Made by a program: the position numbers and the translations under genes. From Phylloscopus collybita (Eukaryota; Chordata; Aves; Passeriformes; Phylloscopidae): a stretch of DNA of 64,000 nucleotides. Position 1 is the first letter of the stretch, and each line of letters starts with the position of its first letter. The notes below the pieces were generated by a model. That model saw only the letters and a program-made list of their open reading frames with translations. It ran no database searches and had not been told where the DNA came from. Positions 22,276 through 33,493 of the stretch are shown here, piece by piece. The stretch is from positions 7,107,501 to 7,171,500 of the forward strand of contig JAJNNQ010000003.1 of the NCBI GenBank assembly GCA_027886175.1, in the 5' to 3' direction.

Positions 22276-23346
22276 ACTCAGTTGAATTGATATTTTTGTT
22301 TTCTTTAAACTTCCAAATGCATCAATAACCTGATCTCTTCAATAGACACCTTCTAAAAGGGGTTTGATATCTCTGGCAGGGATGATGGAGTGGGTAGGCA
22401 GGGGCTGGCCTTTCTGTCTTTTTTTTCTTTCTTTTTTTTTTTGTGTTATTTAAGTGTTTTTCACAGGTGAGAATATGTAGGTGGGTTTTAAAATTATATT
22501 TGAAATCACTCATTCTGGAAAAATTACAATGGTGAGTGCAAAACCTTTCATGATTCTGAAAAAAAGAAGAAACCCAAAGGTTCACAGTGTTGGACACTGC
22601 TTAGAGGCTGTTGCTGGAGTTGCCTTTTACAATGTAAGCAAGCCCTCAAAATAAATTGCAGCAGTAAAAAAAAAACCCACCAAAACCAAAAACACATCCT
22701 TTTTTGCAGATTGCAAGAGAGCCAGAGAGGTGTCATTACATTTTCTCTGCAGTTAGTGCCTGCAAGTTTTAATAGCAAAATTCAGGTAGCTACACACTAC
22801 AGAAGAGAACCCAAATTAAACATCTGGTTATGAGAGGGGCATTTTAGTTTTTGCAGTGTCTTGGGGAAAGTAATTCTCCTTCTGGTCATAAAGCCTCACA
22901 CAGAGCCAAAAAACACTGTTGGTATTTTAATCAGGTTTTGATCTTAAAAGATTGTGAGAGAAATTCCAGTGCAATAATTCTGTAGAGTGTAAAGGTGTCT
23001 AATTGCTGGGAAAGCTCCCTGCACCTAGAGCTCTTGTGGACACATTAATGCAGTGTCCTGGCACATTAATGAGTGGCCCCTGTGAGATTCAGCTGCCTTG
23101 TGCTGATTGAGCCACCAGTTCTGGATGAAATAAAAGCTGCCAGTAATTTCTTTCCTTCTTCCAGATTTTGGATATTTGAGGACTTCACCAGAAAGTGACA
23201 GGATTGAAAATGGGATCAGCAAATTATGCAGTGATACATCTTCTATTTAAAGTGAAAGAGCAAAACTTCTGTATATTTGTGTTTGTTTGGTTTTTTTTTC
23301 ATTCTGACAGTAGAAAAAGGAGAAAAGGCCTTTTTTCCCCCCTTCC

Positions 23347-23364
23347 TTTTTTTTTTTTTTTTTT
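23347..23364. repeat. T18 run
   Basis: A homopolymer in the presumed USP13 3' UTR. Confidence 0.8.
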
Positions 23365-26300
23365 AATTCCCATGTATATTCCAAGGAAGTTCAACACAGC
23401 AGCTTCCCTCTTGCCTCATGAACTTAAAGGGCTATTTAGCAACTACCAATATCTGGTGGCTGCTGCCTTTTTATTTGGAAATGTTGGGTAAATCAAGGCC
23501 AGGTGAGTAACTCCCATGTTCACTGCCCAGCTGGAGGCATGGCTGGTCTTGTAGGATCAAGGATGGAGCTGGAATCTTGCAAACTATTTGGTGCATCCCA
23601 GAACTGTGGAGCTGCCTGGTCTCAGGAGGGACACTTGGAAGGTGATAAACTGGAAATGGTGGTTGAAAGGGGAGGGCCCTTGGCTGGCTGTGGTGAATGA
23701 ATTGGAGCAGCTCAGATCCTGGAGTTCTTTTCAGAAACACTTTTGTGTGCCCAAACCAAAGTTAGGAGTGCAGGGAGCAGCTTAGGGGAAAGGACTGCAG
23801 GTTTTCTAAAACTTAGCACTTAAAAATATGTTAGAAGTTCTTCAGTGAGGTGCTTGAGGAATTTATTCTCTCCCAAAACAGTGGCCTCTCTCCTTTTTTC
23901 AAGTTGGGTTAAGTCATCTCCCTTTTGTGATGGGTTTTGTGTGAAGAACATCATGAACTGGGAGGAGCAGGATGTAAACTCCTGACTCTTCAGCCTCATG
24001 GGGGGAAGAGGAGTTCTGGTGGGCTTGGGGTTTTTTTAAGTATTTTTAAGCATTGCAGACTGATCTGCCAGGTTGTGCCTGTTACAGTCTGAGTTGAATC
24101 ATGCCAGGGGCGCAGCCTGGGACACTCCCTGTGTCTGGGTGCTGGAGGAGCTGCTGGGGGCTCAGAGCTGGGAGCTCCTTGACCAAAAAAAATGGAGGAA
24201 GAAAAATCACTGTGAGCTGTTTGAGACAATCTAACCTGAGAATCATGGCAAGCCAGGACCTGGCAGTAAATAATGCTCTTATTTCTCAGACTCATTTTTA
24301 CTTTTTTGTATGATACATTTAGGTTTGGAGATAGGAAGGAAGAAAAACTCAGTAACTTTTCCTTGATTTCTTCTCCTCCCATTCCTAGCAGCATTCTGGA
24401 TCCATAGATTCCTCATTCAGAGTCACAATCTCCAGTCTCCAAAACAGATGTAGACACAAACTCCTATTTAATCCTCCTAGCTAAAATATAATTAGGATAA
24501 AAAATAATTTTTCAGAGCTGTGGTTTTAAAACAAGTGTAGATATTTCTGAACTCCAACCACTTGTAGCTCTACTGGGTTCAGTGCCATTACCTCTGACTG
24601 ACTTTGGTGTAAGTGAAACCATCAGCCCAGTTCTTTGATTCAGGCAGCCTTCACCAGGTCACAACACACATTCAGAATGTGGATGCATCCAGAACTCATT
24701 ATATTTCTTTAGGAAACCTCTCCAACTGATTCCTTTTATTCTCCATCCTGGCAGCAGCCATTTTTATCCTGTTTGCTGTTTTCATGCATTGGAAGTCTAT
24801 GCAAAACATGTAACTGGACATTTTATTGTTTTCCCTGTTGCCCTTCCTACCTTAATGGCTGAGATTGGTGTCTGATTTCTACTCACTCTTCAGTGGTTTT
24901 ACTGTTGTATCCTGGAAGTGTCTGTCCTGGTTTACTTTGCACCATTCAGAGTTGTTTGCTTGAAGCACTGTTAACTTTCTGGAGAGTATTTGTCTGAGAT
25001 GAGAAAGGCTGTGAATGACATTGTTGCAACTGTTTTAAATTAAAATGAAATATTCTCACATCTGGTGATGGTGTGGATTCTTGCTTCTTTATTCCTGTTT
25101 GAACTGAATAGACAGAATGTGTTTTGATGCTGCCTCTCCCTCTTTGTGGTCACATTTGGTGTTTTACTTAAAAAAACCCTGCACAGGGAACAGAGAGGTT
25201 TGTGAGAGTCTTGATTTTGTGTGACTTCTGGTATTTGTCTGTAATTCCTCATACTCAGAAATTTATTCTGCTGCTCAGTAAAGGAGAAGTCTGTTTTCCT
25301 CATGTGTAAGGACTTCACAAAGAAATGTGACTTTTGGGACTCTGGAAGATGCAATAGGCTGAAAAGGAAGACTGAGGGGTGACAACTTTTTATAGGATTG
25401 TGGGACCAGTAACGGAGGGGAGGTAAGAGGTAAATCTGCTGGGCTCAGTGACACTTCTTGACATAGAAGTAGAGGACATGTGACATGTTGAATGATAAAC
25501 TTAAGAGATGGTTCAGCTTCTGGAATTTAAACTTAATGGTCTTTGGTTCTGGTTTCTCTTGTTTCACAGATGTCCTTTGTGACCATGGCAACTCAAGCCA
25601 CACTGTTCACACCCCTCGTGGCAACTGGAAGAGGTGGGAGAGTGGCTCCCTGTACAAGCTAAGGAGCTCTGTTCAGAACTTCCAGGAATTTCCTGTATGG
25701 GATTTGTGCCTGCTAGCTTTTGCAGACTGTTTGTGGGAGGCAGTACTGGATAAGTGACAAGTGAGCACCCTCTGCTCCCCCTCACTGAGGCAGGAAGGAG
25801 CACCTCTGTGTCCCTCAGGTGTCCTACAAGCTTAACCCAAATAAGGGCAGCACTGACAGCCATGGTGGAAAACAGATGCTAAAAAATTATTGAGAACAGT
25901 TACTGCATGACTGACAGCTGTTTGGAGTGGGTGGTGATGTTTTCAGATGTCTTTAGCAGTGATTTTTGAGCAGTTTAGTATGTGGATTTGGTACTGATGC
26001 TTTTCTCCCACTGTCTCTGGCTTTAGGACAACAGTACTGTGTTCCTGATCTGGGTTCCCTATGGAGCACATAACCAAAGGATTTTCCTGCTGCTGCTTTG
26101 TCAGTGCATTCGAGCAAGAGGAACTAAACTAGCCTTAACATCTCCCAGAAAACACACCAGTGCCAAGAGCCCACAGTTAATTCTGTCCTAACCTAAGGGT
26201 TGGCGTGGTTTTTGTGTCTGCTCCCTTCCTTGGTGCAAGGTTCTGGTTAAAGCCACAGGTTTTTGCCAGTTGGTTTTTGTGACAGAGCTTTCCTCCTGCA

Positions 26301-26822
26301 GGCAAACCATGGCTGTGCCTTCTGTTTGTTTTTCTGGAGCAGCCCACGTGTCCATGGAGAGAGTCCTGCTTTTCCCATAGCCCTGCACTGTCACAGCCCC
26401 TCGCTGGCTGTCAGCTCTTCTGTCCACAGCAGCACACAGGAAATTTTTATCCCTCATGGCTGTGCTTATGTTGGTGTCTCAGCAGAAACACAGAGTAGGA
26501 ATGACATCATCCTTGTCAGCACTTTCACCTCATCCCATGAAAGACAGAACTGGGATATGCTGAGAGCCAGCTCCTATGCTGGGATATGGGAAATTAATTG
26601 CTTGGGTAGTGATTTCAGCCACTGCATGTTGGCTTTGCTTGTCATAAAGGTTGGTTTGTGATATTATTACTTCTGTTTTAATAATTGCATGGTCTTCAGG
26701 AAAAAATTCTTACCTACTTTTTTTCCCATTTTCCTCATATGGGTTTGTGTGTGCAGAAGCCTTTGGGCCAGGCCTCAGCTGGTATAAATTTCAGTTGTAA
26801 GTATAATTAATCAACATGTTAA

Positions 26823-26828
26823 AATAAA
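26823..26828 (+). promoter_or_regulatory. USP13: Candidate distal poly(A) signal of USP13
   Basis: This AATAAA sits in gttaaaataaaactc, about 5.7 kb after the stop. It is chosen because no better plus-strand signal lies between here and the presumed end of the convergent PEX5L transcript. A further AATAAA is at 27116-27121. Confidence 0.3.
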
Positions 26829-27067
26829 ACTCAATTTTAAAAATAACTCTGCCTTGGAGAAATAATGAATTTAGGAAAATGAGAACAGAAGCATCTTCTG
26901 GACTTAGTTTTTAAGCAGAGAAGCATGTTCACTTGGCAAACAATAGGATAGAAAACCTCATTGAAAAAATCCTTTCAGCTGGAGACTTAGATCCCTCCTT
27001 TCTGTTCCAGTCCAGACCCTTTTCAAGTTGAAAAGAGATTTTGAAATATTTGAAGCCACAGACAAAG

Positions 27068-27073
27068 TTTATT
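27068..27073 (-). promoter_or_regulatory. PEX5L: Candidate distal poly(A) signal of PEX5L
   Basis: TTTATT on the plus strand reads AATAAA on the minus strand, in an AT-rich setting. A second candidate is TTTATT at 27760-27765. Either would put the PEX5L end within a kilobase of the presumed USP13 end. Confidence 0.3.
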
Positions 27074-30000
27074 TTTAAAACATATTTAAAAATTGCACAG
27101 TTATAAATACAGGTAAATAAATACAATTTAATATGTGGAAAAGAACCCAAGGAAGGCATGCTTCCATTACAGTACAAAAATACTACATTAAGTGTGGTGC
27201 TCTGCAAATAGTCATCTATGACCTTAATAAATTTAACACATCCAGTATGCACATCATTCTTTTTTTTGGGGGGGAAATAGATTATTTTAAAGAGCAGTGC
27301 AGGGAAACACCAAATTAAAGCATCAGTCAACTATAGGTCTGTGTTTAATATTATACACAGCTGATAATGCACTAAGCATACAGAGGCAGAGTTACCTGCA
27401 GTAAGAAACTTGACCTTTCCCCCTCCCCCCCGTATGTTCTTACATTCAGATTCTGAGTCTGGGTCAATGTGAGCCTTTGTCAGGGAATGTAAACATTCAG
27501 GTGTCGGGCTGAGCTCCCACCTCAGGGCGCTGCCGAGCCCTGCCCCTGCACTGCCCCACGGGCACTGCTGGCAGTGTCTGCAGCAGCAGGGCTCCTCAGA
27601 TGGCCCAGGTGAAAGTACCTGCCAACCCTGTGATCGCTTCTCTCCTCTAGGTTGGCTTAAAAATAAAGCCAAAAGAACTGATGCAAGACTGCAAAGGTTT
27701 TCAAACGGTTTACAGCATATAGAAGAAGCCACGCAGAATGCCTCTCAAAACTATATAGTTTTATTTTACTCTAGATATGTTATACTCTGATATATAAAAT
27801 ATATTTATAAATATTTTTTTGGTTTTTTTTTTTTTTCTGAATTTACAATAGCTTACTGATATTAAAAAGGCTGTTTAAATTAAAGGTTTAGCCAATGTCG
27901 ATGGCATTCTGTAAATGTAGAAGGGGAAAAGAGATCAAAGCACATCAAGTCTTGACCATGCAAGCTTGCTCAATGGGCTGTCACATATTGCAAGCATTTG
28001 TAAAGTTACAGCATATTTTAGGAAAATTTAGATTCCTTTCCTGTCTCTTTACCTTGCCTAATGCCTTTGTGTTACTTTGTGGGCTGAGGCTCTGAAGCTT
28101 CCTATGGATTCTCTGACATTCCTGTTTTTTCATTTTGCCTACGTTTGTTCAAAGTATCAGTGATCTCTTCATGCATGGCACTCCTGTTCTCTGATTTATT
28201 TCACCAGTCCAAAAATCAGTAGAACCACAATGAAGGAATCTGATTCTAGCCTAGGTAAGGTTTGAATAGTAGATAATACTGTATTGCATATCCACCTTGG
28301 TTTTTTTTTTTCACAACGTGCAGTGCATTTTGTCTTACCATTTTTGTGAATACTTGGTATATTAGTAACATTTATTACATAAATTCACTGTACAGACTGC
28401 TAAGCTGACAACACTGGTGACCAGAAATCACATTTTTCGACTGTGCAGGTAACTCATGCGAAAATAACTAATATGTCTCGTTTTGCAGATGCATGTTTGG
28501 GCAGAAGAGATCTACAACCAATTTATGCTTTGCTCCATTTCTCACTGGCTCCAACAGACAATGATTTAGGCCTCAGGCTTTGGCTGTGCAGTAAGGACAG
28601 CAGTTGTTATTTCTGCCATGGGAGCCTGTGCTCAGTGGATGTTCCTGGGATACCTGGCTGTTCTGTGGTTGAGACTAGAGATGAAAATTTGAAAATCCAG
28701 ACAACCCAGCTTCATTGTGAAAGCTGTGCAGATTTAGCTTTTTAATTCTTGAGAGGGTCCTAAAACACGTCTGCAAAAGCTGGTATACAGATGTCTGTTG
28801 CTAATTAAACACTTGGAGCAAACATGAAACCCACAACACAAAGTGAATTCTAAGGATGAGAATTTAAAAGGGTTCTGTGTTTGGTCTAGCCTGTTCCAGA
28901 TAACATGAACAACTCAGATTTGAGTCTGGCAGATGCAAAGGACTTGTAAAATGTTCCACAGTACGAATCAATACTTTAAGAATACCCTATGTGAGAGCCT
29001 TCTGCATGCATTCTCTAAACACATGCTCAGGTAGCATTGCTGCATGCTCAGGGTTAATATTGCATAGTGCTTACTGGTTAATGCAGTTGCATGCAATACT
29101 GTCATATGAGGTTTTGTGTCATTTGAACCTCCCCCTCGATATTTTTACAAGTGCTGTGATTTATCAGATCATAGGAAAATACCACTAGATACAGATATGT
29201 TTGTGTGTGTGCCTAAGAGTCAAATCATTTCTTCAAGCTGACATAAACCAGTCTGTGGCCACGAGGCTCCTGTGGTCATTCCAGTTTAAAGAGGTCAGCC
29301 AGAAATGAGTTTTTTGCCTGCAGGGCAAAGCCTCACTCCCTGAACAATCCCTGTGATTCCAGTGCCTGTTCAGCAGTGCAGTGGTACCAGAGCCAGCCCT
29401 CTCCTGGTAACACCTGCATGTGAACTGATCATGCTAAGTGCTGAGCACTCTCGTGCAGACTCCAGGCTTACAGGGTTCAGCAGCTTGATGGATCAGGCTT
29501 CTAGGTCATAACTATTCCTAAAGCTTTGCAGAGGACAAGGACAGTCCCAAGCCGGGGTTAGGAAAATGCTTTTTTTAACTGCATGAAATATAAAATAGAA
29601 AAAAAAAAAGATTCAAAAACTTGGAATCAGTTACCTGGCAGTGATAAATCACCTCTGGAAAAAGAGAGGAGTAACAAGAAAGGGAAACAGGGGTGAGACA
29701 TGGTGATACACCATTGCAGCACTCTAATTGGGCCTCACCTCATAGATGCTCTACAGCATCCTGAGGTGTCTGGGTCTCTGCTGAAATCAGTAGTCTGTCT
29801 GTGAAACTGCTCCCCTAGACCTGAGCAGCCTTGTGTTTGTGTTCCCTTCCTGCCCAGGGGAGTGCTGACCTCGCCCCTGCAGTGAGACTGTGACATTCCC
29901 CTGCTCCCAGGCAGTGCAAGGAATGCTGTTTCCCACCTTCCTTCCTGCACACCTGGGCAAGTCAGGGATGGCAGGAGGCTTTGACTTGGTTGAGCTCCTA

Positions 30001-32228
30001 GGGAGTGCTGACAACAGGACCCAGATTTGCTGTCTCTCACTCTCAGGCTCAATCTGCTACTGTTCAGCACCCGCCTGATTTATCCCACCTCATGCTTGGT
30101 TAGAAGCACAAGTGGAGGAATTTTCTATTCAGGTTGTTAATATGCTGCAGCCTCCTCACATGTTTCCTCTTGCTGTTTCAGGCAAATATACAAACTTGTC
30201 CTGAATATTTAAGGAACGCCAAGAGGAGGTCAGCTCAAAGCTGTATGCAATCCTGTCTGCTGCACTGGCAGTGCTTGGCAGAGGGGGCTAAAGGAGGATG
30301 ACACAGCCCAGGATCCTAAGGAAGTGCCCAGAAGCCCCAAGAGTTGCTGGGCCTGACCTGTTAGAGTGAGGTGAGCTCAGTCTCCAGCCACTCCCCCACA
30401 GTGACCAGTCCAGAGCTGTGTGAGGGGTGCCACTGTCCCCTGCCATCTGCCCTGCCTTAGCCTGTCTCTGTTCCTCAGTCAGTGGCACATGGTTGACTGG
30501 CCATAGGCTGCCTACAGCAGCAGAGAGCAGCTGGGATGGTCTCCAAGGCTGTGCAGCCCTTTGGACAGGCTTTGTAGCCCATGTCCTGTACAGCAGAGCT
30601 GGGATGGGCTGGGGGCTGAGCCTCCCCTGGGAGGGCAGAGTTCAGCCCTGGGGAGTTGTCTCAAGGTTACACACACAGCTCGTGCCAGTCCCGTGGGTGT
30701 GGACATGTATCAGCAGACAAAAGTCGTTTTGAGCAGTGCATCCCGGGATAAATCAAAAGCTACCTACTTAGTCTGTTCATTTTGGAGAGGCTTGGACTTG
30801 CATAAGGGTTTCCTAATGATTTCTGTGTTACTCATCCGCAGGCTGGAGGAGATGTTTAGTGAACTGCCATGAGAATCAAATACCCCTTGTCATTCTGACT
30901 CTGAAGAAGTACTTTTTTTGTTGCTAATTACAAGGATATAAAACTAAACTCCCTGAACAGCTAATTCTTCTGGGTAAGCACTGATTATCCTACACCACAG
31001 CACAAAGGATATTCTAGAAGAACTTGTGTGATGGCAGGGCATCAAGCAAAATCTAAGCACATATGCCTTTGCTTTACAGCCTCTTCTCAAAGCTGCCTCC
31101 CTTCTCTCTTATCACTTCCCAGATTCAATTGCACTGCACCTTCTGCTCTGCCTTATCAATAAAGAGCTGTCATCACACATCTCTGTCAAAGCAAAAGAGC
31201 AAACTGTTGTCAGCAGATATGCATACAGCAGCCCACTTAGCTAAAGTGACATTCCCAGGCAGTCCCATCCTTAGAGAAAGCTGCAGGAATCAGTTATGAA
31301 ACACCTGATAGATAAATAGGAATATATGTATGTAAACAACGAATTAATAAAACACTCTTAAAAAGATTTTGGTAGCTGTTTTGGCACCTCTATTCAGTGG
31401 GAGAGTGAGGGGTAAGCTTTTCATTTTTCTAATGACAATTATTTTTATTTAACAACCTATAGATGGTGATTAGATGCAGTGATTACACTGTCTTACATGG
31501 AATTTTCCTTTAAGTGGTGTCTCAAAATAACAGGCAGCTGCAAGAAACTTTAGGTTTGTACTGGTGAAACTGTCCAACTCCCACAGAGCATCTTTCTCTG
31601 TGATCTGTGCAGTTGGATTTCTTTTTTTATCCCTCTGAGATGGATTTTTCTCCTAATGTTGTTTATAGGAAATGTGCTATTTTTCTCACTTTAACACATT
31701 CCAGTAGCTACTATGGACATTGAATTCCTGACCACAGATCAACACATCTAATTACACTTTTTATCTTTCACTGTTCAGGAAAAGTATTTAAAATATCAGC
31801 AACTGAAAATCACCTCCTAAAAATTTCTCTTCCTTCTTTGATTGACGCATTCACCCTGAGCTAAATGTGTTTGATTGTAGCTGAATCAGTCCATTCATCA
31901 GAGACTGGTACTGCCCCAACCCTGCTCCCCATTCATCCAGCCAGGGAAAATGAAGACAGGGTGTTTATACACACATTTGTAAGCAGCTACACACACTGGT
32001 GTTACCTAATGTTTTTCTCTGGCATTGTGGAGGTTGTGGGGACTTTTGCTGCCGTTTGCCATAACAGCAGGATCAAGCCTTGGTCTCAATCCTACAAGCA
32101 TTATGTAGACCAATTTCTTCAGGGAAAGTTTTCCCTTGAGCATGGTCTGCAGGCAGTAACTCCTAGGAATATTTTTCTTCATTTGCAGTGAAGATCTGTA
32201 GCTTGCTATGTTCTGAAATGACATCACT

Positions 32229-32273
32229 TGCATACAACATGTATGTGCATGCACATGCATGTATATGTGTAGT
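32229..32273. repeat. Alternating purine-pyrimidine tract (ATGTGC/ATGCAC)
   Basis: The strand alternates nearly perfectly between purine and pyrimidine (catgtatgtgcatgcacatg and on). It lies in the presumed PEX5L 3' UTR. Confidence 0.75.
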
Positions 32274-33288
32274 ACCCAATGGATGCATATAATAATCTTC
32301 CTGGTTGTTAATGCAGTTTATATTGTCTGTGCATTTTTAAACATAAGAATATTGAAAACCCTCTCATTAATTACATTTCAGGAAATTATATTTGGTCCTC
32401 TCTGCCAACAAGGCCATCCTGTACATTCCATTGTTGGTGACTAAAATAAAAGCATAGCACTATTTTACAAAAAAAGAAAGATTAAAGTGCATAAGTACAC
32501 AGAAAGGTGCAGACCCTGCCACGAGCTCCTTCAGACTGTCCCAGACATCTGGGACAGCTGGTTTGAGCAGTAACAATTCCAGTGCAAATTGCCACTTCTG
32601 CTGGCAACACTTGGCTTCCCCAAATGTACCTGGGCTCATGCCAGAGCCCTCCATGGACTCTGTTCCTCTTGACATTGCACATGGCTTATGAGCCTGCAGA
32701 GCTGGGCCCAAATTAAATCCAGGTACCTTTGGAAGCAAGAACTTGATTGCCAGCTGATAAATATATTCAAAACGAAACACATCCTTTTCACATGCATCTA
32801 TTTTCAGATGTGTTAAAAATGGACCTTGAGAAGATTTTTCATCAAAGAAACCAAAGGATAGGGAATCCCCACTGTGGGGCAAAGTGGTGTCAGCATAGTG
32901 CAAAGAGCTACTAAGCAGGTTCCTTGGATGCACTGCTTGCCATTCTAATGTGCAATAACCATTATCTAGGTTTCTTCTTAAGATACTTTTCACAGCTGTA
33001 TGTATATAGAGAGATATAGCTTGCATGGGATGAAGATTCTTCAGAAATTGCTATTTCATCTAGTTCAGGGCTTTGTCTGATTAGCCACAGCTCATTTCAA
33101 CCCTTTGAGTTTGAATTTATTTACACTGTTTTTTGTGCTTTTGAACTTTTCCTTGATGAATAATATCTGAAGGAATTCCCCTACTGATCTAAGTCATGAT
33201 CTTTCGGAAAATGTGGTCGTTTGGGGACGAGTAATAAAAAAGTTCTCTGTTTCCTAATACAATTTAGTCAATTTTTGAATCCTTTTTA

Positions 33289-33493
33289 TTAGGGCTCTAG
33301 ATTAAAAGCTCTTAAGAGGATGTCTAGATCACCCACGTTGGCAGCTTGAAACAGTTCTGGCTGGTCCATCATAGACAGAGCAATCCGAAGTGCTGCCCAA
33401 ATATTGCCTGATAGAGCAGGGTGGGGAACCTGCTGTTGATTCCTGCTTTTTCTCTGCAAACTGAGAGCAGTGAGGAAATTGCTGACAGCCTCT
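33289..33493 (-). CDS. PEX5L: PEX5L last coding exon and stop
   Basis: It encodes (R)[19 protein letters not shown], then a loop, [20 protein letters not shown] and [19 protein letters not shown], then TAA. This completes the TPR domain. The stop overlaps an AATAAA hexamer (TAATAAA), most likely unused because no exon end is known there. The acceptor is cttccctgcag. Confidence 0.96.

Larger units (their letters stand above)
21141..26830 (+). other. USP13: Probable USP13 3' UTR (extent inferred)
   Basis: No further coding exon or spliced gene is recognisable after the stop. A plus-strand AATAAA lies at 21218-21223, close to the stop. Others are at 22218, 22650, 23129, 26823 and 27116. From memory the human USP13 message has a 3' UTR of several kilobases, so the long form ending near 26.8 kb is plausible. 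The segment includes an 18-A run (21194-21211), an A/CAA-rich tract (22200-22275) and a T18 run (23347-23364). Confidence 0.45.
27050..33288 (-). other. PEX5L: Probable PEX5L 3' UTR (extent inferred)
   Basis: This is the stretch downstream of the PEX5L stop on the minus strand, with no recognisable exon. A minus-strand AATAAA (TTTATT at 27068-27073) lies about 6.2 kb after the stop, a length in keeping with the long human PEX5L 3' UTR as I recall it. It contains AT-rich blocks (27770-27860, 28300-28390), a GC-richer stretch (30230-30730) and a 188-codon open frame (32460-33026) that I regard as chance. Confidence 0.45.
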
